This document shows positions 42,901-51,280 of a DNA stretch of 64,000 nt, piece after piece. Position numbers and translations under genes: made by a program. This DNA is from Charina bottae. Lineage: Eukaryota; Chordata; Lepidosauria; Squamata; Charinaidae. The stretch spans positions 25,777,501 through 25,841,500 of the forward strand of contig JALMGJ010000011.1 of NCBI GenBank assembly GCA_023362775.1. Reading direction: 5' to 3'. Each line of letters starts with the position of its first letter. Within the stretch, counting starts at the first letter, position 1. The notes under the pieces were generated by a model. The model saw nothing but the letters and a program-made list of their open reading frames with translations. It made no database searches and had not been told where the DNA came from.

Positions 42901-44167
42901 AGACACAAATTTGAGACACTGGCCACAATTATCCTGGGAACATGATTTTACTGACATAGCATTATGTATACCAAATTTGAAGCCTATCTCAGTACATCAC
43001 ACCAGTATCATCAACTACATCAGCAGTGAACATATGCTACATTATTATTATTATGAATATAAAATATGTACAGTAACTGTTTATCAACACAGACACATAG
43101 ACACACATTGTATATTTACTATTTAATAGATTATTTATTATACATGTAAATGCATAAGGAATATACACTACTTATTAAGGAACCTTATGGCTGAAATGTA
43201 CAGTGTATCATGGGAAGGTTCCCAAGATGAAGACCATGTTTTTTGTCTGTTCATTTTTTCAGATAGTAACGAATGCTATACTTGTAAAGATGGAAGCTAT
43301 CCCAACACAAATCAGACTTCCTGCAAATCTAAGACTGTCACCTTTTTGTCTTATGAAGAACCTCTGGGGATCAGTTTAGCCTTCTTTGCTCTATTCTTTT
43401 CTTTGCTCTCAGCCTTCGTGCTTGGGATCTTTTTGAAGAACCACAGCACTCCCATTGTGGTCGCCAATAACCGAGACCTCACCTACATTCTCCTCACCTC
43501 CCTCCTGCTCTGCTTCCTGTCTGCGCTCCTCTTCATTGGCCGTCCCAAGAAGGGGATATGTCTCCTCCGACAAGCTGCTTTTGGCATCTCCTTCTCCATG
43601 GCTGTGTCTTCTGTGTTGGCAAAAACTGTCACCGTGGTTCTGGCTTTCCTGGCCACCAAGCCAGGATCCAGGATGAGAATGTTCATGGGAAAGAGACTCT
43701 CCAATGCCATCGTCATTTCCTGCTCTCTTATTCAAACAGCCATTTGTATGTCATGGCTGGCAACCTCTCCCCCATTCCCAGATTTTGACACGCACTCAGG
43801 GGTTGAAGAAATTGTCCTGCAGTGTAATCAGGGATCTGAGACCATGTTCTATTGTGTCCTAACCTATATGGGCTTCTTGGCTGTTATTAGTTTCATCGTT
43901 GCTTTCTTGGCCAGGACGTTACCTGACACTTTCAATGAAGCCAAGTTCATCACTTTCAGCATGTTGGTCTTCTGCAGTGTTTGGTTCTCCTTTCTTCCAA
44001 CCTACTTGAGCACTAAAGGAAAGTACATGGTGGCTGTGGAAATATTTTCTATCTTAACCTCTAGTGCTGGTTTGTTGGGCTGTGTCTTTTTCCCCAAATG
44101 TTATATTATTTTGATCAAGCCCAACCTGAACAACAGGGAGCACCTAATGAGGAGAAAAAAGGAATGA
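24773..44167 (+). CDS. Vomeronasal type 2 receptor, copy 2, apparently intact (six exons)
   Basis: Exons are 24773-24990, 26269-26560, 37333-38193, 39238-39465, 42385-42505 and 43263-44167. Together they are 2625 nt, 874 residues plus stop, the usual V2R size. All junctions are GT/AG and phases agree (2, 0, 0, 0, 1). Domains in order are signal peptide (about residues 1-18), Venus-flytrap ligand-binding domain (to about 533), nine-cysteine linker, seven transmembrane helices and a short basic tail. It is a class C GPCR that should detect peptide or protein chemosignals in vomeronasal neurons. Intron 2 is enlarged to about 10.8 kb by nested retroelements; introns 3 and 4 contain L1 insertions. 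No in-frame stop is seen. Whether the large intron is still spliced is unknown. Confidence 0.88.
26269..26560 (+). CDS. V2R copy 2 exon 2
   Basis: It follows the acceptor tctcttgtag and encodes [38 protein letters not shown] and [11 protein letters not shown] of the ligand-binding domain. It ends in phase 0 at VPQ before GTAGAG. Confidence 0.9.
27830..27927. repeat. (TA)n/(CA)n microsatellite, target of element B
   Basis: A TA tract is followed by mixed CACACC and then pure CA repeats. Element B begins right after the last CA unit. Confidence 0.9.
27928..28171 (-). repeat. 3' LTR of element B
   Basis: On the minus strand it starts TGTCAGGGAGACAC and ends CACACGACA. It is the same family as the element A LTRs but a distinct subtype with its own central sequence, best matched at 36326-36567. 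Confidence 0.88.
28475..30659 (-). pseudogene. RNase H, integrase and chromodomain region of element B
   Basis: Three homologous frames lie in series. RNase H pieces are at 30384-30659 and 30056-30250. Integrase is at 28967-29803, with [22 protein letters not shown] and NGEAEKTN. The chromodomain end is at 28475-28774, with [20 protein letters not shown]. Small indels separate the frames. As in element A, a TGA follows HKP directly after the chromodomain. Confidence 0.85.
30669..31963 (-). pseudogene. Protease-reverse transcriptase of element B
   Basis: An uninterrupted pol frame carries [30 protein letters not shown] and the catalytic [15 protein letters not shown] (about 30840). It ends at an early stop caused by a change near YRIST. 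It is the best-preserved pol of the three sushi elements, read by a -1 shift from gag. Confidence 0.85.
31964..31970 (-). promoter_or_regulatory. Candidate -1 frameshift heptamer of element B
   Basis: GTTAAAC on the minus strand, in gag phase G TTA AAC (QQLN), at the same place as in elements A and C. Confidence 0.5.
32553..33257 (+). repeat. 5' LTR of the Copia element
   Basis: It starts TGTTAGAG and ends CCCCATCA (TG...CA). The start is repeated at 35872. The end is set by the primer-binding site that follows. Length 705 bp. Confidence 0.7.
33258..33271 (+). promoter_or_regulatory. Copia primer-binding site for initiator tRNA-Met anticodon arm
   Basis: GGTTATGGGCCCAG is complementary to the anticodon stem-loop of eukaryotic initiator tRNA-Met, with CCCATAACC spanning the CAU anticodon. 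Priming by an internal half of this tRNA is characteristic of Drosophila copia. Confidence 0.75.
33376..33960 (+). pseudogene. Copia gag remnant
   Basis: It begins [20 protein letters not shown], then [17 protein letters not shown], the classic Copia gag start, and stops at TAA 33490-33492. After indels, [20 protein letters not shown] and VKPLPEAAL (33750-33890) match the later gag core. Several stops and frameshifts interrupt it. Confidence 0.75.
34540..34900 (+). pseudogene. Copia integrase remnant
   Basis: [13 protein letters not shown] resembles the Cys pair of the integrase zinc finger. [19 protein letters not shown] resembles the integrase-core segment around the second acidic residue. 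Many stops intervene. I cannot recognise reverse transcriptase or RNase H in 34900-35860. Confidence 0.5.
36311..36323 (-). promoter_or_regulatory. Self-priming site of element B
   Basis: On the minus strand it reads AATCCTGCTAAAC, two bases past the 5' LTR. It is exactly complementary to the LTR segment at 36404-36416. Confidence 0.75.
36326..36567 (-). repeat. 5' LTR of element B
   Basis: 242 bp, very close to the 3' LTR at 27928-28171 apart from a few changes and small length differences. It contains the poly(A) hexamer (minus strand AATAAA within ttattgcat context). Confidence 0.88.
37333..38193 (+). CDS. V2R copy 2 exon 3
   Basis: It follows the acceptor cctacttcag and encodes 287 codons. 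They start [20 protein letters not shown], the segment missing in copy 1, and end HGHVAWQ. It forms most of the ligand-binding domain. Phase 0 at both ends. Confidence 0.9.
38317..39113 (+). mobile_element. 5'-truncated L1 in V2R copy 2 intron 3
   Basis: It is flanked by a 19-bp target duplication, agtaatgatgcaaaatgtt (38298-38316 and 39114-39132). Copy 1 keeps the empty site near 6448. It contains the C-terminal end of L1 ORF2 (38389-38667, [33 protein letters not shown]) and an A-rich end. Inserted after the V2R duplication. Confidence 0.85.
39238..39465 (+). CDS. V2R copy 2 exon 4
   Basis: 76 codons from [20 protein letters not shown] to HSWFNQ, the end of the ligand-binding domain, between a pyrimidine-rich acceptor (caattctag) and donor GTAAGA. 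Phase 0 at both ends. Confidence 0.9.
39900..42156 (-). mobile_element. Internally deleted L1 in V2R copy 2 intron 4
   Basis: A 17-bp target duplication, ttatctacttatatttc, lies at 39883-39899 and 42157-42173; copy 1 has the single empty site near 7215. On the minus strand it starts with a 5' UTR (42156 to about 41260). It then has an ORF1-like frame (41258-40827) with a Glu/Lys-rich coiled-coil segment. A short ORF2 C-terminal piece ([13 protein letters not shown], about 40225) follows, and it ends in a poly(A) (poly-T on the plus strand at 39900). Most of ORF2 is deleted. The element kept its 5' end, which is unusual for L1 insertions. Confidence 0.75.
42174..42310 (-). repeat. LINE 3' end in V2R copy 2 intron 4
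   Basis: It matches 7215-7345 of copy 1 (ccgactctgggcggtttac). The remnant predates the duplication and was then split by the L1 insertion. Confidence 0.6.
42385..42505 (+). CDS. V2R copy 2 exon 5 (cysteine-rich)
   Basis: The acceptor is gattagtctcag, giving [14 protein letters not shown], then [16 protein letters not shown]. That is six of the nine conserved cysteines. The donor GTAAGG lies after one base of the next codon, which becomes Asp with exon 6. The exon is only 121 nt and has no ATG in this frame, so an ORF scan does not show it. The copy 1 equivalent is 7440-7560. Confidence 0.85.
43263..44167 (+). CDS. V2R copy 2 exon 6, seven-transmembrane domain
   Basis: It completes the nine-cysteine linker (NECYTC, TSC) and encodes seven hydrophobic helices, with typical V2R segments [20 protein letters not shown] and [19 protein letters not shown] and the class C ending [11 protein letters not shown]. 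Stop TGA is at 44165-44167, followed by AATAAA at 44231. Confidence 0.9.
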
Positions 44168-44230
44168 GGTTACCTGAGAGTGCCCTTTGCTGTGATTTAT
44201 AATGTAGCAATTGTGTGTTCCTAATATAAT

Positions 44231-44236
44231 AATAAA
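44231..44236 (+). promoter_or_regulatory. Candidate poly(A) signal of V2R copy 2
   Basis: AATAAA 64 bases past the stop, conserved in position with copy 1. Confidence 0.5.
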
Positions 44237-44418
44237 AATGATTCATTTTGGTTTTGCTTTCCACTATGGATGGTGATCTCAATAATCTTCCTGGTAGCAA
44301 TATATTTTTCTCCAACATATGTAAGACTGATCAAATATAATCTGAAGTCATCCATCCCTGAGACTTTATAGCTGATGGTAGAGGTCTGCTTTACCACTTG
44401 GATCTCATTCACTCTTAC

Positions 44419-44873
44419 TGTCAGAGGGAGAGCGCAGAGATGGAGTGGCCTGCCTCTCTCCTAGCCACCAGTGATCCACGTACTATGCAGTAAATAGACT
44501 CCAAACAGAAGGTATATCAAATATCCTATTTACTTTATATACATACGTATTTACAGATCACTTCCACAAGTAACAAATGATACACCATCAACGATACAGC
44601 TTTCACGAGGTAAAATGGGAATAATGGGAAATGAGAATGTCTCTGCATATATAGTGAAACTGACCAATCACATTATAGGTCACTCTCGTTATTCACCACA
44701 CCCAACCTAACTCTAAGCACCTGTTGTTATGAGTCACACATGACACATCATTTCTACAACAATGGCTGCTAATTGGGTGACTGTGCAGAATATTTCACCT
44801 TTTACCTAAATATCAAGCCTCTCTGTATAATTTATATCTAGAAGTAAATTCCTGGGTTTATCAAACCCTAACA
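44419..44873. mobile_element. Solo LTR, 455 bp
   Basis: It starts TGTCAGAGGGAG and ends CCCTAACA, with the 5-bp duplication cttac at 44414-44418 and 44874-44878. Copy 1 has the empty site near 9476. No internal sequence remains, so it is a recombination product. It differs from the sushi LTRs; orientation is not determined. Confidence 0.75.
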
Positions 44874-45397
44874 CTTACTAATAATTTTCTGTTTTTCCTA
44901 TTTGAGATCAAGCGGAGAAAGTAGTCCCAGTGTTGCAAATATGAAATCATTGATGGATCACCTAAGATAATGGGCAGAGCCCAGCAAAACCTGGGGAATT
45001 CAAACTCCCAACAGCAATTCAGGTCAGAAAGTTCCCTCTCTCATTCTCTCTCTCTCACACAAACATTCTTTCTTTCTCTCCTGTGAACTTTTAATGACCT
45101 CATCAAGGTCATTTTTGTGGTTCTCTACACATTATCTCAGCTCAATGTATCTTAAAGGATTGTTGTTGTAGAAGAAAATGAGAGTGAAGAGCATAGTGTA
45201 TGCTGCCTATTGCTCCTGAAGAAAGGAGGGATACAAAACTTAGAAATTAGTTAACTAAAATGAAAATAAAGGGGCTTGATATCAACACCTGGTAAACAAG
45301 TGCCTTTCTGACTGGAAAGGTGAAAGTGGTGACCTTGCTCCTGGTAAGCAAGAGGAGGATGCCATGTAGTGGTTTTTATGGTGGTGGTTATATAAAA

Positions 45398-45650
45398 CAC
45401 CAATTAGAATTACCGAGAAAAGGTATCATCTGTCAGGTGTTGAGGGCACAGTCACATGCCTGATAGGGAGGAAGTTCGTTTGCTTCTTCCTCGAACACAT
45501 CTGCCACATCAGTATTTTCTGTCATGGAAAGGAGTCAGCAAACTCACCAGGCATGCCCATAGGGCGAGTGTGGAAATCCTGCAAACTTGTGCTGTTGATG
45601 TTTTGGGGACAGAATGCACCCAGTGCACATTTGGATTATGTCTCTGTAGC
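45398..45650 (+). repeat. About 250-bp module, unit 1 of the V2R copy 2 flank
   Basis: Counterpart of 10005-10256, followed by a C/T-rich stretch (cctcctcctc). Confidence 0.65.
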
Positions 45651-45789
45651 CCTCCTCCTCCTCTTCCTCCTCCTCCACCTCCTTCTCCATTTGATCTGAT
45701 TGAAGTAGCATAGCAGTCCGTAAATAAATAAGGAGATATAAAATATAAGATATAAAGAATAAAAAATAAGGAGATATAATATATCTGAA

Positions 45790-46038
45790 TAGAGCCAGTT
45801 TGGTCTAGTGGTTAAGGTGCTGGGGTAGAAACCAGGAGACTGAAAGTTCTAGTTGTGCCTGAGGCATGAAAGCCGGCTGGGTGATCTTGGGCTAGGCACT
45901 CTCTCTCAGCCCAACACACCTCACAGGGTTGTTGTTGTGGAGAAAATAGGAGGAGGAAGGAGTATTAGGTATGTTTGCCGCCTTGTGTTATTTATAAAAA
46001 TAATAAAGGCGGGATAAAAATTAAATAAACAAACAAAA
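45790..46038 (+). mobile_element. tRNA-derived SINE, V2R copy 2 flank
   Basis: Counterpart of the SINE at 10375-10625, with the same A-box-like start and AT-rich end and few differences. Confidence 0.75.
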
Positions 46039-46039
46039 A

Positions 46040-46297
46040 TAACCAATTGGAATTACAGAGCAAAAATATCAGCTCTTAGCTTTCAGGTTGATGGCACAGT
46101 CACATGCCTGGTAGGGAGGAAGTTCCTTTGCTTCTTTCTCAAACTCACCTGCCAAGTCAGTATTTTCTGGCATGGGAAGGAGTCAGCAAACTCACCAGGC
46201 ATGCCTGAGGGGTGATTGTGGAAAGTCTGCAAACTGGTGCTGTTGACTTTTGGGGGACAGAATCTGCCCTGTTCACATTTGGTTTATGTCTCTGTAG
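46040..46297 (+). repeat. About 250-bp module, full unit 2
   Basis: The full-length form of the module shortened at 10625-10764. It precedes the Bov-B LINE. Confidence 0.65.
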
Positions 46298-47408
46298 CCA
46301 ATGGGAACTTGTATGGAATCAGTGGCAAGAATGCTGCGTGATCTTTTATTGTCAGTTAAAGGGGCAAAAAGTTCTTGGTGGTATGGAGATACCAAGTCAT
46401 CTTGTCTGTATCCTGAGGAATCTGTATAACGATCAAGTAGCAATGGTAAGTACAGACTACGGAACAACGGAGTGGTTTAAGATTGGGAAAGGAGTATGGC
46501 AGGGTTGTATACTCTCACCCTACCTATTCAACCTGTACACAGAACACATCATGCAATGTGCTGGGCTTAATGAATCCAAGGCTAGAGTTAAAATTTCTGG
46601 AAGAAACATTTACAATCTCAGATATGCAGATGATACCATTTGATTGCTGAAAGCGAGGAGGAGCTGAGAAGCCTTATGATGAAGGTGAAAGAAGAAAGTG
46701 CAAAAGATGGGTTGCAGTTAAACCTCAAAAAAACCCAAGATTATGGCAACCATCTTGATTGATGACTGGCAAATAGAGGGAGAAAAAGTGGAAGGAGTGA
46801 CAGACTTTGTATTTCTAGGCACAAAGATTACTACAGACGATGACTGCAGAAAGGAAATCAGAAGACGTCTACTTCTTGGGAGGAGAGCAATGGCAAATCT
46901 TGATAAAATAGTTAAGAGCAGAGACACCACAGTGGCAACAAAGGTCCACATAGTTAAGCAATGGTATTCCCCATAGTAACCTATGGCTGTGAGAGCTGGA
47001 CCATATGGAAGGCTGAGCAAAGGAAGATAGATGCTTTTGAACTGTGGTGTTGGAGGAAAATTCTGAGAGTGCCTTGGACTGCAAGAAGATCAAACCAGTC
47101 CATACTCCAGGAAATAAAGCCAGACTGCTCACTTGAGGGAATGATATTAAAAGCAAAACTGAAGTACTTTGGCCACATAATGAGAAAACAGCATACCCTG
47201 GAGAAGAAGCTGATGCTAGGGAAAGTGGAAGGCAAAAGGAAGAGGGGCCAACCAAGGGCAAGATGGATGGATGATATTCTTGAGGTGATGGGCTCAACCA
47301 TGGGGGAGCTGGGGGTGGTGAAGACTGACAGGAAGCTATGGCGTGGGCTGGTCCATGAAGTCACGAAGAGTCGGAAACGACTGAATGAATAAATAAACAA
47401 AATAAATA
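46298..47408 (+). mobile_element. Bov-B LINE, 5'-truncated, V2R copy 2 flank
   Basis: It is the same insertion as the one in unit 1 but without the LTR element. The YADD catalytic motif is intact here (about 46624-46635). A 2-base loss just after it ends the frame at 46643. The C-terminal part resumes at 46743-46976 and 46961-47392 (KYFGHIMRK, ARWMDDILEVMGSTMGEL, KSRKRLNE). The tail is (ATAAA)-rich. Confidence 0.85.
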
Positions 47409-47417
47409 AATAAAAAT

Positions 47418-47660
47418 AACTAATTGGAATTACAGAGCAAAAATATCAGCTCTTAGCTTTCAGGTAGATGGCACAGTCACATGCCTGATAGGGAGGAGGC
47501 TCCTTTGCTTCTTCCTCAAACACACCTGCCAAGTCAGTATTTTCTGGCATGGGAAGGAGTCAGCAAACTCACCAGGCATGCCTGAAGGGCGAGTGTGGAA
47601 AGCCTGCAAACTGGTGCTGTTGATGTTTTGGGGACAGAATGCTCCCAGTACACATTTGGA
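47418..47660 (+). repeat. About 250-bp module, unit 3
   Basis: It starts aactaattggaattacagag and ends cacatttgg. No counterpart exists after 17315 in unit 1, so homology between units ends in the Bov-B tail. Confidence 0.65.
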
Positions 47661-47930
47661 TTTCTTCTTCCAGAATGCTTTCTCCTATTCTTCTCCATCC
47701 TGCATTGGCTTTTAGGACAGTTTATAGAAAAAGTCCTGCCAAAGGAATCAGGAAATTTCAAAATGAAGCAGCTTTATAGAACAATATAGTGTAAAAGTAT
47801 GCTTTTAAAGTGGCATTCTTCTTCGAAAAAAAGGAAACTGCCAACATCCAGAGAGGATTAGTTCTATAAGATGATATCCCTTAGTTCTATAATATGAGGA
47901 TAAGCTACAGTACCTTGAGTTTCCCAGAGT
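47661..47930. other. No feature seen
   Basis: AT-rich sequence without a clear repeat or frame. Confidence 0.4.
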
Positions 47931-47978
47931 TCTTTGGATGGATTGGGGAACGCGACGGAATTAACAACAGTCCCGGCA

Positions 47979-48700
47979 AAAGTTAGCTAAAATGTACGGG
48001 GATGTTTCCAACTTATGTTGGAAATGTAAAAAAAAAAGAGGGGTCATTTTATCATATGTGGTGCACTTGCGAGATTGCTAAGAAATTTTGGACTCAGATA
48101 CATTCATTGATGCAAAATATTTTACAAATTCAAGTTCCACATAAACCAGAATTATTTTTATTGGAAATAACAGAAGAACAAATAGGAAAGAAATTTACAA
48201 GAATTATGCAATATATGGTTACAGCAGCAAGACTTATATATGCACAAAATTGGAAAAACCAGACTATCCCTACAATACAGGACTGGATGTTAAAAGTAAT
48301 GGAAATGGCAGAAAACGATAAATTGACATGTTTATTAAAAGAAAATACAAATTATTATTTTCTTAAAGAGTGGAAACCATTAATGGACTATTTACAAAAT
48401 GCAGGAGGGGTAAAGCTTATATGGGGTTTTGAAGATTAAAATATATATAAATTGATATATTAGACAGGAAATGTTTTACAATGTTATATATAGACCTATC
48501 ATGTAAGAGACTATTTTTTAAATCACTATGACCAGAGATAAATCGGAAGTTCTAATTTCTATGTTTCATCTTTCTCTTTTTCCAGTTACTTTACTACACT
48601 TTTTTATTTCTTTCTTTGATTTGTATTTCTATTTCTTTTTCCTTTTCAAACTTTTATCTATGTATATTTAAAATTAAATAAAATATATTATAAAAAAAAA
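47979..48700 (+). mobile_element. 5'-truncated L1 with 15-bp target duplication
   Basis: It is flanked by acaacagtcccggca at 47964-47978 and 48701-48715. It encodes the C-terminus of L1 ORF2 (48002-48439, with MWCTCEIAKKFWTQIHSL and MVTAARLIYAQNWKNQ) and ends in an A-rich tail. It sits inside the 5' region of the L2/CR1-like LINE. Confidence 0.85.
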
Positions 48701-51036
48701 ACAACAGTCCCGGCAGACGCCCAAGGCCTGGAGAGATTTTGAACGTTGTGAGTTCCCCCCTGTGAGCCTCCCCCGTGAGCCTAAAACCCTGTGAGGGGTT
48801 GGGGGAGAGAGGAAGGAATCACCCAAATTTGGTTGTCATCGGAATCCCCACCTGGAAGACCTATTGGACGTATGGGAAAGATCGGTGTGGTGGTGGCTTA
48901 GAGGCAAGAGAGGAAAGACGCTGTGAGCTGCTTTAGAGAGATTTTTGTGGGGGAGCTCAGACACGGAGTGAAGACCCCCTTGCCCCTACAAATTATTTAC
49001 CAAGGGGTAGGGGTGACTGGAGAGCACCCTGAAATCCCGGAAACCCGTACCTCTGGCTTGATATTCGAACTGGAGTAGGCTGGACGGAGTATAGCTCTCG
49101 CAGCACATGGACTGAGAACTGGGCGGAGCTCATTGCTCTTTGCGACTGCGGACTTGGTCGTTTTTCAGCAGACCCCTTTGGGGGATTCTCGGAGGGGAGC
49201 CTGGTGTGGAGAACTGGCGGAGCGGGAGATTGGTGTCCCGGTCTCACTGTGCTGGACCCTACGAGCCCCAATTGTGTAATAACAACAGTGCGGAGAGCGG
49301 AGTGTGAGCGTTTCTCCAGTGAAGAAGAGCACTATTTTCAATGGTGGTGCTCTATAGATTTTAAGAACTGTATATTACATCTTTGGAGAAACTCTGAAGT
49401 TGGGTGTAGGGGGGAAATTCCCAAGAATTTTATCACCTGGAGAATTTTTTTAACAACTTAAAATTTTAACATTCCTTCCCATTCACTTAGAGGCGGCAGA
49501 GAGGCGAGAGGGTCCCCAGGTATGCGAATGAGGGTCTTCCCTGAGTGTGAGAGAGTCAGGGGAGCCCAAGATTGTGTGAATTTATGGATGAGTGCCCACT
49601 CCTGAGTGAGAAACAGAGGGTGGGCAGGAGTGTATGGTGCCCCCTTACGACTAGTGAGAGGGAGTGAGGGGGCAGAGTGGATGTTGGAAGGTGGGGGGGC
49701 CCTCCTGGTGCCGAGAGCGGATGCTGGTGCGCTGGGGGCCTTTCACCACCTAGGGGCGAGTGTTTATGAGAGATGTGTGCATGGAGGGGACCCTTATATC
49801 AATCCAGGGTTTCCGGAGGGCCAGGAGTGGAGGCATCTGGGCCTGGAAACTCTGGGGGCAGTAGGGCAGGTTGCCCCATCGAAGTGGTGACAGGTAGGGG
49901 ATGTTATGGCAGGAACCGAGGGGCAGGCCGTCTTTGGGGAAGACATCCCCGATGTTTGTTATCGGTGGCGTGTTCCGGCTCCTCAGGTTCAGACCCAGGC
50001 CCTGGTCAAAGGATCCTCGAGTGTCCTGGCTTTCGACTGTTGCTACTTAATGCCAGGTCTGTTAATAATAAAGCCCCCCTCATATGTGACTTGATCACGG
50101 AGGAGGGGGCAGATCTGGTGTGTATTACTGAAACATGGCTGGGCACAGAGGGAGGAGTAGTGCTCTCGGAGATGTGCCCAGCCGGGTTTCAGGTGTGGCA
50201 TCAGCTGAGACCCCGGGGCAGGGGAGGAGGGGTGGCGGTTGTAATCCAGGAATCTCTAGTAGCCTTCAGGGGCCCTGCTCCACAAGTGGCCAGGTGTGAG
50301 ACCCTGTTCTTCAAGTTAGGTTTTCGAGAGAAGTTGGGAGTGTTGCTGCTGTACCAGCCTCCCTGCTGCGTAGCAACCTCCCTGCCTGAGCTGTTGGAGG
50401 CAGTCTCAGGGTTGGCAGTGGAGTTCCCTAGACTTATGGTTCTGGGGGACTTCAATCTGCCTTCCCTGGGACGTGCCTCAGAGACAGCTCGGGAGTTCAT
50501 GGTTACCATGGCAGCCATGGGCCTATCTCAGATTGTTCGAAACCCGACTCGAGAGAGTGGCCTCACTCCAGACTTAGTTTTCTTGTCAGAGCAGTGGCAA
50601 AGTGATCTGAAGTGAGAGTTAGATCTATCCCCTTTGTCATGGTCAGATCACGCCCTGGTGGCCTTGAGATTCTCCTATGCCACCCCACTCCGCAGGGAGG
50701 TAGGACCCATTTGATTGGTCCGCCCCCGGCGAGTAATGGACCCAATGAGGTTTCAGAGGGAGCTGGGGGTAATACCCGAGGATCTGCTGCATGGTCCAGC
50801 GGAGGCATTGGCCGCAATCTGGAATAAGGAAGCGGCCGGTGCCTTGGACAGGATCGCGCCTGTGCGGCCTCTCTTCCCACATCTGACCCGACACTCCACG
50901 TGGTTCACGGAGGAGTTGAGGGTGTTGAAGAGGGCTAAGAGATACCTCGAGCGCCACTGGAGAAAAACAAAGACTAAATCTGACCGAACACAAGCTAGAG
51001 CCGTGGTTAAGGCCTACCTTGTGGCGGTAAGAGCGG

Positions 51037-51280
51037 TGCCGTGTGTAGGTGCAGAAGTAACACGCCGAGGCAAGGAATCTAGTCTATAGTGTTTATTGCA
51101 TAGCTACATACAGTAATCCTGCTAAACTAACGGTGCCTAAAGATTCCCAAGTATATCAGTCCAACCTAGGGCGGAGCTTTCTTCTGACGTTCGGGAAAAT
51201 AGGCTAGGCTCTCCGAGCTGCACGCCCGCTTCTCTCCCATGGCCCAGCCCTCTTCTCCACTCTCTTGTGTCTCCCTGACA
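51037..51280 (-). repeat. 3' LTR of element C
   Basis: On the minus strand it starts TGTCAGGGAGACAC and ends CACACGGCA, with the same self-primer segment as the 5' LTR. One change at the terminus (CGGCA rather than CAACA) distinguishes it. Confidence 0.88.
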
